Shown here: positions 46,987 through 56,002 of the stretch, piece by piece
Position numbering within the stretch: position 1 is the stretch's first letter
How the letters are laid out: every line of letters begins with the position of its first letter
Notes under the pieces: model-generated
What the model saw: only the letters and a program-made list of their open reading frames with translations
The model's database searches: none
What the model was told of the DNA's origin: nothing
Assembly: GCA_958296025.1 (NCBI GenBank)
Contig: OY282430.1
Location: forward strand, 3,400,477 to 3,464,476
Direction: 5' to 3'
Length of the DNA stretch: 64,000 nt
From: an uncultured Pseudomonadales bacterium
GTDB lineage: Bacteria > Pseudomonadota > Gammaproteobacteria > Pseudomonadales > Azotimanducaceae
Made by a program: the position numbers and the translations under genes

Positions 46987-49900
46987 CCGGCGGCGATGCC
47001 GCTGGGCTGCGCCGCGCTTGGCGTCAGCGCGTGGAAGAGTTGGTCGGCGAAGGCGAAGCGCTCGTCCAAGGTGGGCAGGGCGCGGATGATGCGCAGGCGC
47101 GTGGGGCCGGCCAAGCGGTAGGTGCTGGGCTGCCGCTGCACTAGGCTGACGACGGCGGCGGGATCGACCTTGGCGTCCTTGCTGAACTCCACTCGGCCGC
47201 CGTTCTCGCCCAGGTCGAAGCGGCTGGCGCCGATGCGGTTCAGGCGCAGCTTCAGGGCGGTGACCCGGAACAACTGCATAAGGGGCGGCGGCAAGCGCCC
47301 GAAGCGGTCGATCAGTTCGGCGCGCAGTTCGTCCAGGGCGGCATCGTTGGCGGCGGCGCTGATGCGCTTGTACAGCATCAGGCGCAGTTGCACGTCCGGT
47401 AGGTAGTCCTCTGGAATCAGTGCGGAGCAATGCAGGTTCACCTCTTGGCTCACCGGTTGCAGGGGGGCGTCCAGATTGGGCGGCTCGCCCCGTTTGATGG
47501 CCTTGACCGCCGCGTCCAGCATGTCCATGTACAGAGACAGGCCGATGGACTCGATCTGCCCGGACTGCTCCTCCCCCAGCAATTCCCCAGCCCCGCGGAT
47601 CTCCATATCCTGAGTGGCCAAGGCGAAGCCGACGCCGAGTTCCCCGGCGGCTTCAATGGCCTTGAGCCGTTTCACCGAATCCGGCGTCATGGCACTCGGA
47701 TGGGGAGTCAGAAGATAGGCGTAGGCCTGCCGGTGAGAGCGCCCCACCCGCCCGCGCAACTGATGCAACTGGGCCAAGCCGAACTTGTCGGCGCGGTCGA
47801 TGATGATGGTGTTGGCGTTGGGGATGTCCAAGCCGTTTTCGATGATGGTGCTGCACACCAGCACGTTCAGGCGGCGATGGAGGAAGTCCGTCATCACCTG
47901 CTCCAACTGGCGTTTGGGCATCTGCCCGTGGCCGATGCCGATGCGCGCCTCCGGGGCCAGCGCCGCCACGGCCTCCGCCGCTTGGCCGATGCTGCGCACC
48001 TGGTTGTGGACGTAGAAGACCTGGCCGCCGCGCATCAGTTCCCGGTTCAGCGCCTCGCGGATGATGTGGTTGCGCCTCTCGTGGACGAAGGTGTTGATGG
48101 AAAGGCGCTTGGCCGGCGGCGTGGCGATGATGGAGAAGTCGCGTACGCCGGCCAGCGCCATGTTCAGGGTGCGGGGGATGGGAGTGGCGGTCAGGGTGAG
48201 GACGTCCGCCTGCGCCCGCAGCGCCTTCAGCCGCTCCTTCTGCCGCACGCCGAAGCGGTGCTCCTCGTCGATGACGATCAGCCCCAAGTCCTTGAAATCC
48301 AGCCCGGCACCGAGCAGCCGGTGGGTGCCGATGAGGATGTCGATGGCGCCCTTGGCCAAGCGCTCGCCGATGGCCCTGATCTCGCCGGCGCTACGCAGCC
48401 GGGAGGCCATGTCGATGTGGACCGGCCAGTCCGCGAAGCGGTCGCGGAAGGTCTCCAAGTGCTGCTGCGCCAGCAAGGTGGTGGGGGCCAGCACCGCCAC
48501 CTGCTTGCCGCTTTGCACCGCGACGAAGGCGGCCCGCATGGCCACTTCGGTCTTGCCGAAGCCCACATCGCCGCAGATCAGCCGGTCAGTGGGCTTGCCG
48601 GAGCCGAGATCGGCCAGCACCGCGTCCACCGCCTTGGCTTGGTCGGCGGTCAACTCAAAGGGGAACTGGGCGGCGAAGCGCTCGTACTCGGCCTGTTCGC
48701 AACGCAGCTTTGGGGCGGGACGGGCGGCGCGGCGGGCAAACACATCGAGCAGTTCGGCGGCCGCATCGACCACCTTCTCCGCCGCCCGTCGCCGCGCCTT
48801 GGCCCATTGGTCGGAGCCTAGCCGGTGCAGGGGGGCTAGCGCCTCATCGACCCCGGCGTAGCGGGCGATCAGGTGCAGGGAGGTGACCGGAACGTACAGC
48901 TTGGCTTCCTCGGCGTACTCCAAGGCGAGGTATTCGCCGACCACTCCATCCACGTTCAGGGTTTGCAGGCCCCGGTAGCGGCCGATGCCGTGCTCCTGAT
49001 GCACCACCGGGGCGCCGATGGAAAGCTCCGTCAGGTTGCGGATGATCTGCTCCGGGTCCAGGGCGCGGGCGCCGCTGATGCGCTCCTCGACGGGGCGATG
49101 GCCGAAGATCTGGCTTTCGGTGATGAGGATGGCGTCCTCCAGCCAGAGGCCCTGATCCATGGGCGCCACGGTGAGTCCTGTTCGGCAGCGGCGCCCACGG
49201 AAGTCCGCCCAGCCTGCGCAGCCCTTCGGCTGCAACCCGGCCCGGTTGAGGAACTCCTCCAGTAGGGTGCGGCGGCCGCTGCTTTCGGCGGTGAACAGAA
49301 CCGGGGTTTCGGGATTGGCGACGAGGAAGTCCTTGAGCGGCTGCGCCGGAACCTTCAAGCGGGCGTTGGCCTGCAGGTTCGGCAGGGGCTTGGCGTTGAA
49401 GCGGACTGAATGCTTGCCCTCTTCGCCGAGGATGACCCGGGGTTGGCGGCGCAGCAGGCCGTTCAGTTCGTCTGGACGCAGATAAAGGTCGGATGGCGGC
49501 AGGATGGGTCGCTCGATGTCCCCGGAAAGACTGCGATGGCGGCTGTTGACCTGCTCCCAGAAGCGGGTGACGGCCCCCTCCAGGCCGGGCTGCTGCAGGA
49601 TCAGGGTGTTGTCCGGCAAGTGGTCGAACAGGCTGGCCAAGCCCTCGCTGCGGTCGAAGAACAGCGGCAGGTAATGCTCCACGCCGTTGGGCGCAATGCC
49701 GGCGGAGACGTCCTGATAGACCGGACAGCGCCGCACATCCACATTGAAGGCGTCGTGCCAATTGCCGCGGAAGCGGGCAATGCCGGCGGCGTCGAAAGGG
49801 AACTCCTTGGCCGGCAGCACCTCGATGCGCCGCACCCGGTCAATGGTCAGCTGCGTCTCAACATCGAAGTGACGCAGGGAGTCGATTTCGTCGTCAAACA

Positions 49901-50477
49901 GGTCGATGCGCACCGGCTGGGCGAGGCCCATGGGGTAGATGTCCATCAAGGAGCCACGCACCGCGAACTCGCCGCGTTGGCTGACTGTCTCCACCGCCAG
50001 ATAGCCGGCGGCCTGCAGGCGGCTGCGCTGTTCGTGCGGGTCGAAGCGTTGCCCCAAGGCCCAACACATCGCCTGCCCGTCCATGTAGCCGCGCGGCGGC
50101 AAACGCTGCATCAGGGTGGCGGCCGGCACCACCAAGGCGCCCGGTTGGGCGGAGGGCAGCCGCTGCAAGGTGGCAAGCCGTTCGGAGATGATGTCCTGAT
50201 GGGGGGAGAAGGCATCGTAGGGCAGGGTCTCCCAAGCGGGGAAGTGCAGAATGGGCGCCGCGTCCGTCCCATAGAAGGCCAGCTCATCCAAGCGCCGCCT
50301 AGCCGCCGCCGCGTCAACCGCGACGATGAGGGTCAACCCCGGATGGGTGGCAACCGCGCCGGCGGCGTAATGCCCCGCCGCCCCGTCCGCCAGCCCGACC
50401 CAAGTCCGCCGCTTCCCCGGCGCGGCCGGCAGCGCATCGGCGGGCAGGGGTTGAAAGATGGAGGAAGAAGCGGACAT
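46983..50477 (-). CDS. mfd: Transcription-repair coupling factor Mfd
   Basis: Mfd removes stalled RNA polymerase from damaged DNA and recruits UvrA. The order is a UvrB-like N-terminal module (FPAWETLPYDAFSPHQDIIS), RNA polymerase-interaction domain (HQEHGIGRYRGLQTL), helicase Walker A (CGDVGFGKTEVAMRA), DEEH box (LIVIDEEHRFG), RecG-like motif (LTATPIPRTLNMAL) and QLRGRVGRS, and a C-terminal TRCF domain. The product is about 1164 aa, a normal length. In-frame ATGs lie at 50510, 50489 and 50477 and no ribosome site decides; 50477 gives the most family-like N-terminus. It is first in the operon with csiV. Confidence 0.96.
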   Translation of the reverse strand: MSASSSIFQPLPADALPAAPGKRRTWVGLADGAAGHYAAGAVATHPGLTLIVAVDAAAARRRLDELAFYGTDAAPILHFPAWETLPYDAFSPHQDIISERLATLQRLPSAQPGALVVPAATLMQRLPPRGYMDGQAMCWALGQRFDPHEQRSRLQAAGYLAVETVSQRGEFAVRGSLMDIYPMGLAQPVRIDLFDDEIDSLRHFDVETQLTIDRVRRIEVLPAKEFPFDAAGIARFRGNWHDAFNVDVRRCPVYQDVSAGIAPNGVEHYLPLFFDRSEGLASLFDHLPDNTLILQQPGLEGAVTRFWEQVNSRHRSLSGDIERPILPPSDLYLRPDELNGLLRRQPRVILGEEGKHSVRFNAKPLPNLQANARLKVPAQPLKDFLVANPETPVLFTAESSGRRTLLEEFLNRAGLQPKGCAGWADFRGRRCRTGLTVAPMDQGLWLEDAILITESQIFGHRPVEERISGARALDPEQIIRNLTELSIGAPVVHQEHGIGRYRGLQTLNVDGVVGEYLALEYAEEAKLYVPVTSLHLIARYAGVDEALAPLHRLGSDQWAKARRRAAEKVVDAAAELLDVFARRAARPAPKLRCEQAEYERFAAQFPFELTADQAKAVDAVLADLGSGKPTDRLICGDVGFGKTEVAMRAAFVAVQSGKQVAVLAPTTLLAQQHLETFRDRFADWPVHIDMASRLRSAGEIRAIGERLAKGAIDILIGTHRLLGAGLDFKDLGLIVIDEEHRFGVRQKERLKALRAQADVLTLTATPIPRTLNMALAGVRDFSIIATPPAKRLSINTFVHERRNHIIREALNRELMRGGQVFYVHNQVRSIGQAAEAVAALAPEARIGIGHGQMPKRQLEQVMTDFLHRRLNVLVCSTIIENGLDIPNANTIIIDRADKFGLAQLHQLRGRVGRSHRQAYAYLLTPHPSAMTPDSVKRLKAIEAAGELGVGFALATQDMEIRGAGELLGEEQSGQIESIGLSLYMDMLDAAVKAIKRGEPPNLDAPLQPVSQEVNLHCSALIPEDYLPDVQLRLMLYKRISAAANDAALDELRAELIDRFGRLPPPLMQLFRVTALKLRLNRIGASRFDLGENGGRVEFSKDAKVDPAAVVSLVQRQPSTYRLAGPTRLRIIRALPTLDERFAFADQLFHALTPSAAQPSGIAAG

Positions 50478-50615
50478 CAAAGGCGGCATTCGGGTGCGGG
50501 GGACGGGCATTTTAGCCCGGTTTCCGATTGGGGAATGAGGTGCTGCGGCAAAGGCGCGAAGACCATTGCATGCGGTCTCGGCCAGAGCAGCTGACTTGAG
50601 GGCGCGTGGCGAAGC

Positions 50616-52016
50616 CTATGGGGAGTTGAGGGCGTACAGGTCCGACAACGAATGCCAGCCACTCGCCCCGGCCTTGGCGGCGGGTTTGCGGCGAACGAAG
50701 TAGCGGCGTCCCAGAGTGGCGCCACGGTGGTTGGGAAACTCCCTGGCCTTGCGCTCCAGTTCAGCCTCCAGCAGGCGCGGCGAACGCACTGCGCCCCACT
50801 TGCATTCGCCGAGATCGGTCCAGTTGTCGTCGCGCCGGCCGACCACGTCGATCTGCGTCGTCGCGCTCCAGTATTCGCCGATCTCAAAGCCGGCGCCGAC
50901 GCCTTCGCTGGCGTAGATGAGCGGCAGCGCCTCCCGACACAGGCGTTCAAAGCCCCTCCCGAACCAAGCGTCCAAGTGTGGCCTGATGCGCTCGGCGAAG
51001 GCCACTTTGGCGCCGCCGCTGCGGATGAGGCTCATGTTGGGGAACACGAAGCGAAACCAGAACCGAAGCAAGGGGTCCTCAACGCCAAAGCGCACCTGCT
51101 TGGGATTCGGACGCTTGCGGTCCAGTGGATGCCGACGCCGGAGGTAGCCGAGGTTTACGAGTTGCTGTAAGTAATAGTGCAGGTTTCGCTCCGCCAGCCC
51201 GCTGGCGGAGGCGATGGCGGGCACGGTTCCCTCCCCGGAGGCGATTGCGAAGAGAACCGCATGGTACGGTGCAATTTCGCGTAGCTCTTCGCGCAGGAGA
51301 AAGGTCGGTTCGTGGAACAGAGGCTCAAATTCATTGAGCAATCGCTGCTGAATGTTCTGATTGATGGAGAGGCCATCGTCCAAGCAAAGCAGGTATTGGG
51401 GCAGGCCGCCTACGAGGGAGTACGCTTTTGCCCTGTCCACATCCGACCATCTAGGATGGAATCGGGCCGCATCCAAGTAACTGAATGGCTGCAAGTGAAT
51501 CTGCGCGGTGCGCCGTCCGAACAGCGGGCTTGACTTGCCAAGCACCTCCCGCTCCATGAACCCTAGATATGAACCGCATAGCAGCAGCATGACGTTTCCC
51601 GCGCTTCGCCAATGCCGATCCCAACACTGCTGCAGCGCGGAGAGAAGTTCGGGGCTTGAGGCAGCGAGCCATTGAAACTCATCCAGCGCCAGGATGAGCT
51701 TGGTTTTGGAATGGGCCGCCCGCCATTGCTCAACTACGGTAAGCAACGCCTGCCGCCAACTGTCCGTGCGCAATTCCGCGAGCAGTGGCATGCCCAGCGC
51801 CATGGCTGCCTCAGCCAGAAACTCACGCACTTGCAAGACCGCAGAGGACTGCTGCCCCAAGTGGTAAACGCCTGGCTTGTCGGCCATGAACTGCAAGATG
51901 AGCTCGCTTTTGCCGACGCGGCGCCGACCGTAAACTGGGATGAACTCCGACCGCGGGGACTCGAAGGCTCCCGCCAACAACTTAAGTTCATCCGTGCGTC
52001 CGATGAATTTCGCCAT
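50616..52016 (-). CDS. Archaeal-type ATPase with DUF234-like C-terminal PD-(D/E)XK domain
   Basis: A 466-aa STAND-type ATPase. It starts MAKFIGRTDELKLLAGAF with Walker A VYGRRRVGKSELIL and Walker B LILALDEFQWLA; a winged-helix follows (IASASGLAERNLHYYLQQL). The C-terminal domain has TQIDVVGRRDDNWTDLGECK, a D-Xn-E-x-K nuclease-like pattern as in DUF234 members. The open frame extends 32 codons upstream through a 15-bp tandem repeat encoding HDLTK units, so the start at 52016 is preferred but not certain. It is divergent from the oxidoreductase operon. Role unknown; this family is often mobile. Confidence 0.82.
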   Translation of the reverse strand: MAKFIGRTDELKLLAGAFESPRSEFIPVYGRRRVGKSELILQFMADKPGVYHLGQQSSAVLQVREFLAEAAMALGMPLLAELRTDSWRQALLTVVEQWRAAHSKTKLILALDEFQWLAASSPELLSALQQCWDRHWRSAGNVMLLLCGSYLGFMEREVLGKSSPLFGRRTAQIHLQPFSYLDAARFHPRWSDVDRAKAYSLVGGLPQYLLCLDDGLSINQNIQQRLLNEFEPLFHEPTFLLREELREIAPYHAVLFAIASGEGTVPAIASASGLAERNLHYYLQQLVNLGYLRRRHPLDRKRPNPKQVRFGVEDPLLRFWFRFVFPNMSLIRSGGAKVAFAERIRPHLDAWFGRGFERLCREALPLIYASEGVGAGFEIGEYWSATTQIDVVGRRDDNWTDLGECKWGAVRSPRLLEAELERKAREFPNHRGATLGRRYFVRRKPAAKAGASGWHSLSDLYALNSP

Positions 52017-52050
52017 GCCAGCCAGTGTGCAGCGCTCTTCCTCTTTCGTC

Positions 52051-52107
52051 AAGTCGTGTTTTGTCAAGTCGTGTTTTGTCAAGTCGTGTTTTGTCAAGTC
52101 GTGTTTA
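52051..52107. repeat. 15-bp tandem repeat, about four units, in the ATPase leader
   Basis: AAGTCGTGTTTTGTC is repeated at 52051, 52066 and 52081, with a partial unit at 52096. Being a multiple of three, copy-number change would keep the frame if the upstream start is used, inserting or removing the five-residue block HDLTK. It may otherwise affect spacing of the leader. Confidence 0.85.
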
Positions 52108-52394
52108 TGCAAACTAGGAATGGCGAGTTGCTGCCGCCATGAGTTGGCCCAACAGCGCCGCTTGCACGGCAGTGGCGCGGTCAGGGAAAGGCTGGACGCA
52201 TGCCTTGAAGACCAACAGGGAAAATGAACTTGCTGTCCGTCTTCCTAAATGGCGCAGAAAAAGGTAGAGTGCGCCCCCTGTCGAGACATTCCGTCTGTTG
52301 GATTTTGAGCAACCATCCCTTCTTGCTAGGGTCGCAGCACCAATTCCGGCTAGTTCGCATCTGGCTGCAAGGCACCTAAGCCCCCTCAAAAGTC

Positions 52395-54179
52395 ATGAAG
52401 CCAACCAACATTTTTGACCCGAACTATTTCCACAAGGTGGTGGACTGCCAGTGGGCCTGTCCGGCGCATACGCCCGTGCCGGAGTACATCCGCCTGATCG
52501 CCCAGGGGCGCTACACCGAGGCCTACATGCTGAACTGGGACAGCAACGTCTTTCCAGGCATTCTCGGCCGCACATGCGACCGGCCCTGCGAGCCGGCCTG
52601 CCGGCGGGTGCGCACCGAGGAGAAGCCCGTGGCCATCTGCCGCCTCAAACGGGTGGCGGCGGACCATAAGGGCGACATCTCCGCCTACCTGCCCCGGGTG
52701 CCCTCCCGCAAGAACGGCAAGCGCATCGCCCTGTTGGGGGCCGGCCCCGCGTCGCTGGCGGTGGCGCGGGACCTGCTGCCCTTGGGCTACGAGGTCCACC
52801 TGTTCGAGAAGGATCCGGCCGGCGGCGGCATGATGCGCAGCCAGATACCCGCCTTCCGCCTGCCGGCGGACGTGCTGGAGGAAGAGGTCGATCTCATCCT
52901 CAACATGGGCGTCGAATGCCACTTCAACCAGGAGATCACCAGCATGAAGGAGATGCTGGCGATGGACTTCGACGCCTACTTCGTTGGCACTGGGGCACCC
53001 AGGGGACGGGATCTGAACCTGCCGGGCCGTCAGGAGGTTGACCAGCACATCTCCATCGGCATCGACTGGCTGTCCAGCGTCGCTTTCGGCCACACCAACT
53101 CCATCGCCGGCGACGTCATCGTCATGGGCGGCGGCAACACGGCCATGGACTGCTGCCGCACCTCCAAGCGGCTCGGCGCGAACAGCGTCACCGTGGTGGT
53201 GCGCTCCGCCTTCGAGGTGATGAAGGCGTCCGATTGGGAGAAGGAGGACGCCATGAGCGAGGGCATCCCCATCGTCAACAACCGCCCGCCCAAGGAATTC
53301 GTCCACGAGAACGGCAAGCTCAAGGGCGTCATCTTCGGCTGCGTCAAACCGGTCAAGGGGGAGGACGGGCGCCTGCGCTACGAGCCGAGCGGCGAGCCGG
53401 ACGTATTCCTAAAGGCGGACCGCATCCTCATGGCCATCGGCCAGGAGAATCACTGCCCTTGGATCGAGCGGGACGTGGGCATTCAGTTCGACAAATGGGA
53501 CTGCCCCATCCTGGATGAGACCACCTTGCAGTCCACCCACCCCAAGGTGTTCTTCGGCGGGGACAGCGCCTTCGGCCCGGAGAACATCATCTGGGCCTCC
53601 GCCCACGCCCACCAAGCGGCCATCTCCATCCACCTGTTCTGCCAAGGGCAGGACCTGAAGGCGGACCGACCACCCGAAGGGGTCAACCTGCTCAGCACCA
53701 AGATGGGCATCCATGAATGGAGCTACGACAGTGAGCACGACCCCGCCGTGCGCTATCTGGTGCCCCATGCGGACAAAAAACAGGCCCTCGGCAACATTAA
53801 GATCGAGGTGGAGCTGGGCTTTGACCGGCGCTTGGGGGCCAAGGAGGCGCAGCGCTGCCTGAACTGCGACGTGCAGACGGTGTTCACCGACCGGCTGTGC
53901 ATCGAGTGCGACGCCTGCGTCGATATCTGTCCCATGGACTGCATTTCCTTCACCGACAACGGGGAGGAGGACGAACTGCGTCAGCGCCTGACTGCGCCGG
54001 CCCTGACCACGGAGCAGGACCTCTACGTTTCCGGCCCGCTGGCCACCGGCCGGGTGATGGTCAAGGATGAAGACGTGTGCCTGCACTGCGGCCTGTGCGC
54101 GGAGCGCTGCCCCACCAACGCCTGGGACATGCAGCGCTCCGTGGTGCATCTGCCGCAACTGGGGTCCTACGCCGGATGA
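52395..54179 (+). CDS. GltD-like FAD/NAD(P) subunit with two C-terminal [4Fe-4S] sets, linked to 2-oxoacid oxidoreductase
   Basis: A 594-aa protein. The N-terminal part has cysteine motifs (CQWACPAHTPVPEY; TCDRPCEPACRR) typical of GltD-type Fe-S domains, then an FAD site (IALLGAGPASLAVARDL) and an NAD(P) site (VIVMGGGNTAMDCCRTS). The C-terminus carries two ferredoxin sets: CIECDACVDICPMDC and CLHCGLCAERCP. Its stop overlaps korA (ATGA). It probably moves electrons from the 2-oxoacid oxidoreductase to NAD(P)+, or in reverse, replacing free ferredoxin. The electron partner is inferred from domain order and coupling. Confidence 0.88.
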   Translation: MKPTNIFDPNYFHKVVDCQWACPAHTPVPEYIRLIAQGRYTEAYMLNWDSNVFPGILGRTCDRPCEPACRRVRTEEKPVAICRLKRVAADHKGDISAYLPRVPSRKNGKRIALLGAGPASLAVARDLLPLGYEVHLFEKDPAGGGMMRSQIPAFRLPADVLEEEVDLILNMGVECHFNQEITSMKEMLAMDFDAYFVGTGAPRGRDLNLPGRQEVDQHISIGIDWLSSVAFGHTNSIAGDVIVMGGGNTAMDCCRTSKRLGANSVTVVVRSAFEVMKASDWEKEDAMSEGIPIVNNRPPKEFVHENGKLKGVIFGCVKPVKGEDGRLRYEPSGEPDVFLKADRILMAIGQENHCPWIERDVGIQFDKWDCPILDETTLQSTHPKVFFGGDSAFGPENIIWASAHAHQAAISIHLFCQGQDLKADRPPEGVNLLSTKMGIHEWSYDSEHDPAVRYLVPHADKKQALGNIKIEVELGFDRRLGAKEAQRCLNCDVQTVFTDRLCIECDACVDICPMDCISFTDNGEEDELRQRLTAPALTTEQDLYVSGPLATGRVMVKDEDVCLHCGLCAERCPTNAWDMQRSVVHLPQLGSYAG

Positions 54180-56002
54180 ACGTCACTTACAACGACTTCG
54201 TCATTCGCTTCGCCAACGTCAACGGCTCCGGCTCCGCCAGCGCCAACGGCATGTTCGCCAAGGCGCTGTTCCGCATGGGGGTGCCAGTGGCGGCGCGCAA
54301 CATCTTCCCCTCCAATATTCAGGGATTGCCCACTTGGTTTGAAGTACGGGTGAATGAACAGGGCTACCTAGGCCGCCGCGAAGGGGTGGACATCATGGTG
54401 GCCATGAACGCCGAAACCTACGCTGAGGACGTCGCCGCCTTGAAGCCCGGCGGCTATCTGTTCTACGACAACTCCAAGCCATTGGCGGCATCCCTAAGGC
54501 GCAACGACATCCGCGAGATCGGCATGCCCATCGCCACCCTGCTGCTTACGGAGTTCACGGACCTGAAGCAGCGGGCGCTGTTCAAGAACATCGTCTATCT
54601 GGGTGCCCTTTCGGCCCTGCTGAACATCGAGTTCGACGTCATCACCGGCATGGTGGCCAAGCAGTACAAGGGCAAGGACGATCTCATTCGACCCAACATC
54701 CACGCCTTGGAGTTGGGCCGCCGCTACGCCTTGGATTACTTGGACAGCCCCATCGAACACCAAGTGCGGCGCACGGACGCCAACGGCGAGGGGATCTTCA
54801 TCGACGGCAACACCGCCGCCGCCTTGGGCGCCCTGTACGGCGGCGCCACGGTGTGCGCCTGGTATCCCATCACGCCTTCGACGTCGATGGCCGAAGCCTT
54901 CGAGCGCTACGCCAACCGTCTGCGGGTGGAAAGGAAGACCGAGCGCAGGAAGTTCGCCGTCATCCAAGCGGAGGACGAGCTCTCCGCCATCGGCATGGTC
55001 ATCGGCGCGGCCTGGAACGGGGCGCGCGCCTTCACCGCCACCAGCGGCCCCGGGGTGTCCCTGATGTCGGAGTTTCTCGGCCTCGCCTACTTTGCGGAAA
55101 TCCCAGCGGTGCTGTTCGACGTTCAGCGCGCCGGCCCCTCCACCGGCATGCCCACCCGCACCCAGCAGAGCGACGTGCTCGGTGCTGCCTACGCCTCCCA
55201 CGGGGACACTCGCCATGTGCTGCTGTTCCCTTCCACCCCCAAGGAATGCTTTGACTTTGCCGCCGATGCCTTGGATCTGGCGGACCGGCTGCAAACCCCG
55301 GTCATCGTGATGAGCGACTTGGATCTGGGCATGAACGATAGCGTCTCCGAGCCCTTGGCCTGGGACGACGCCCGCCGCTACGATCGGGGCAAGGTGCTGG
55401 ACGCGGCGGCGCTGGACGGCATTGAAAGGTTCGGCCGCTATCTGGATGTCGATGGCGACGGCATCGGCTACCGCACCTTACCCGGCACCCATCCGAGCAA
55501 GGGCGCCTTCTTCACCAGAGGCACTTCCAGGGACGAGTTTGCCGTTTACACCGAAAACCCCGACGCCTATCAGCGCAACATGGAGCGCTTGCAGCGCAAG
55601 TGGGCCACGGCGGCAACCTTGGTGCCCCAAGCGGAAATCCAGTCGGACGGCCGCAAGGCCGGCATCCTCTACTACGGCACTAGCGCCGCCCCCATGCAGG
55701 AGGCGCTGGACCTGCTGCGGGAGGATGGCGTCCGGCTGGACCGGATTCGGGTGCGCGGCTTCCCCTTCGGCGCGGAGGTTTACGAATTCATCGACAGGCA
55801 TGCAATGGTGTTCGTGGTCGATCAGAACCGGGACGGGCAGATGCGCACCCTGCTGAGCAACGAAGGGGACCTGAACCCCGCCAAGCTCATCTCCCTGCGC
55901 TACTACGCCGGCCTGTCGGTTTCCGCCGACGAGATTCACCGTCAAGTGCTTGACCACTACAGGGCGCAGAAGTTGCCACGGCTTAAGGAGGTGGGCGCAT
56001 GA
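54176..56002 (+). CDS. korA: 2-oxoacid:acceptor oxidoreductase, fused gamma-alpha subunit (KorA-type)
   Basis: A 608-aa subunit. The N-terminal gamma-type domain (NVNGSGSASANGMFAKALFR) is followed by the alpha domain with GNTAAALGALYGGATVCAWYPITPSTSMAEAF, where YPITPST is the conserved TPP-oxidoreductase motif. The latter half (IQAEDELSAIGMVIGAAWNG, RTQQSDVLGAAYASHGD) is as in 2-oxoglutarate ferredoxin oxidoreductase. The ATG overlaps the previous stop and the gene overlaps korB, so it is the middle gene of a tight operon. The substrate could be 2-oxoglutarate or another 2-oxoacid. Confidence 0.9.
   Translation: MNVTYNDFVIRFANVNGSGSASANGMFAKALFRMGVPVAARNIFPSNIQGLPTWFEVRVNEQGYLGRREGVDIMVAMNAETYAEDVAALKPGGYLFYDNSKPLAASLRRNDIREIGMPIATLLLTEFTDLKQRALFKNIVYLGALSALLNIEFDVITGMVAKQYKGKDDLIRPNIHALELGRRYALDYLDSPIEHQVRRTDANGEGIFIDGNTAAALGALYGGATVCAWYPITPSTSMAEAFERYANRLRVERKTERRKFAVIQAEDELSAIGMVIGAAWNGARAFTATSGPGVSLMSEFLGLAYFAEIPAVLFDVQRAGPSTGMPTRTQQSDVLGAAYASHGDTRHVLLFPSTPKECFDFAADALDLADRLQTPVIVMSDLDLGMNDSVSEPLAWDDARRYDRGKVLDAAALDGIERFGRYLDVDGDGIGYRTLPGTHPSKGAFFTRGTSRDEFAVYTENPDAYQRNMERLQRKWATAATLVPQAEIQSDGRKAGILYYGTSAAPMQEALDLLREDGVRLDRIRVRGFPFGAEVYEFIDRHAMVFVVDQNRDGQMRTLLSNEGDLNPAKLISLRYYAGLSVSADEIHRQVLDHYRAQKLPRLKEVGA

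Noticed and set aside
46987..47430. Upstream extension of the csiV frame
   Set aside because: It lies antiparallel in frame only as a shadow inside mfd; the signal peptide begins at 46986.
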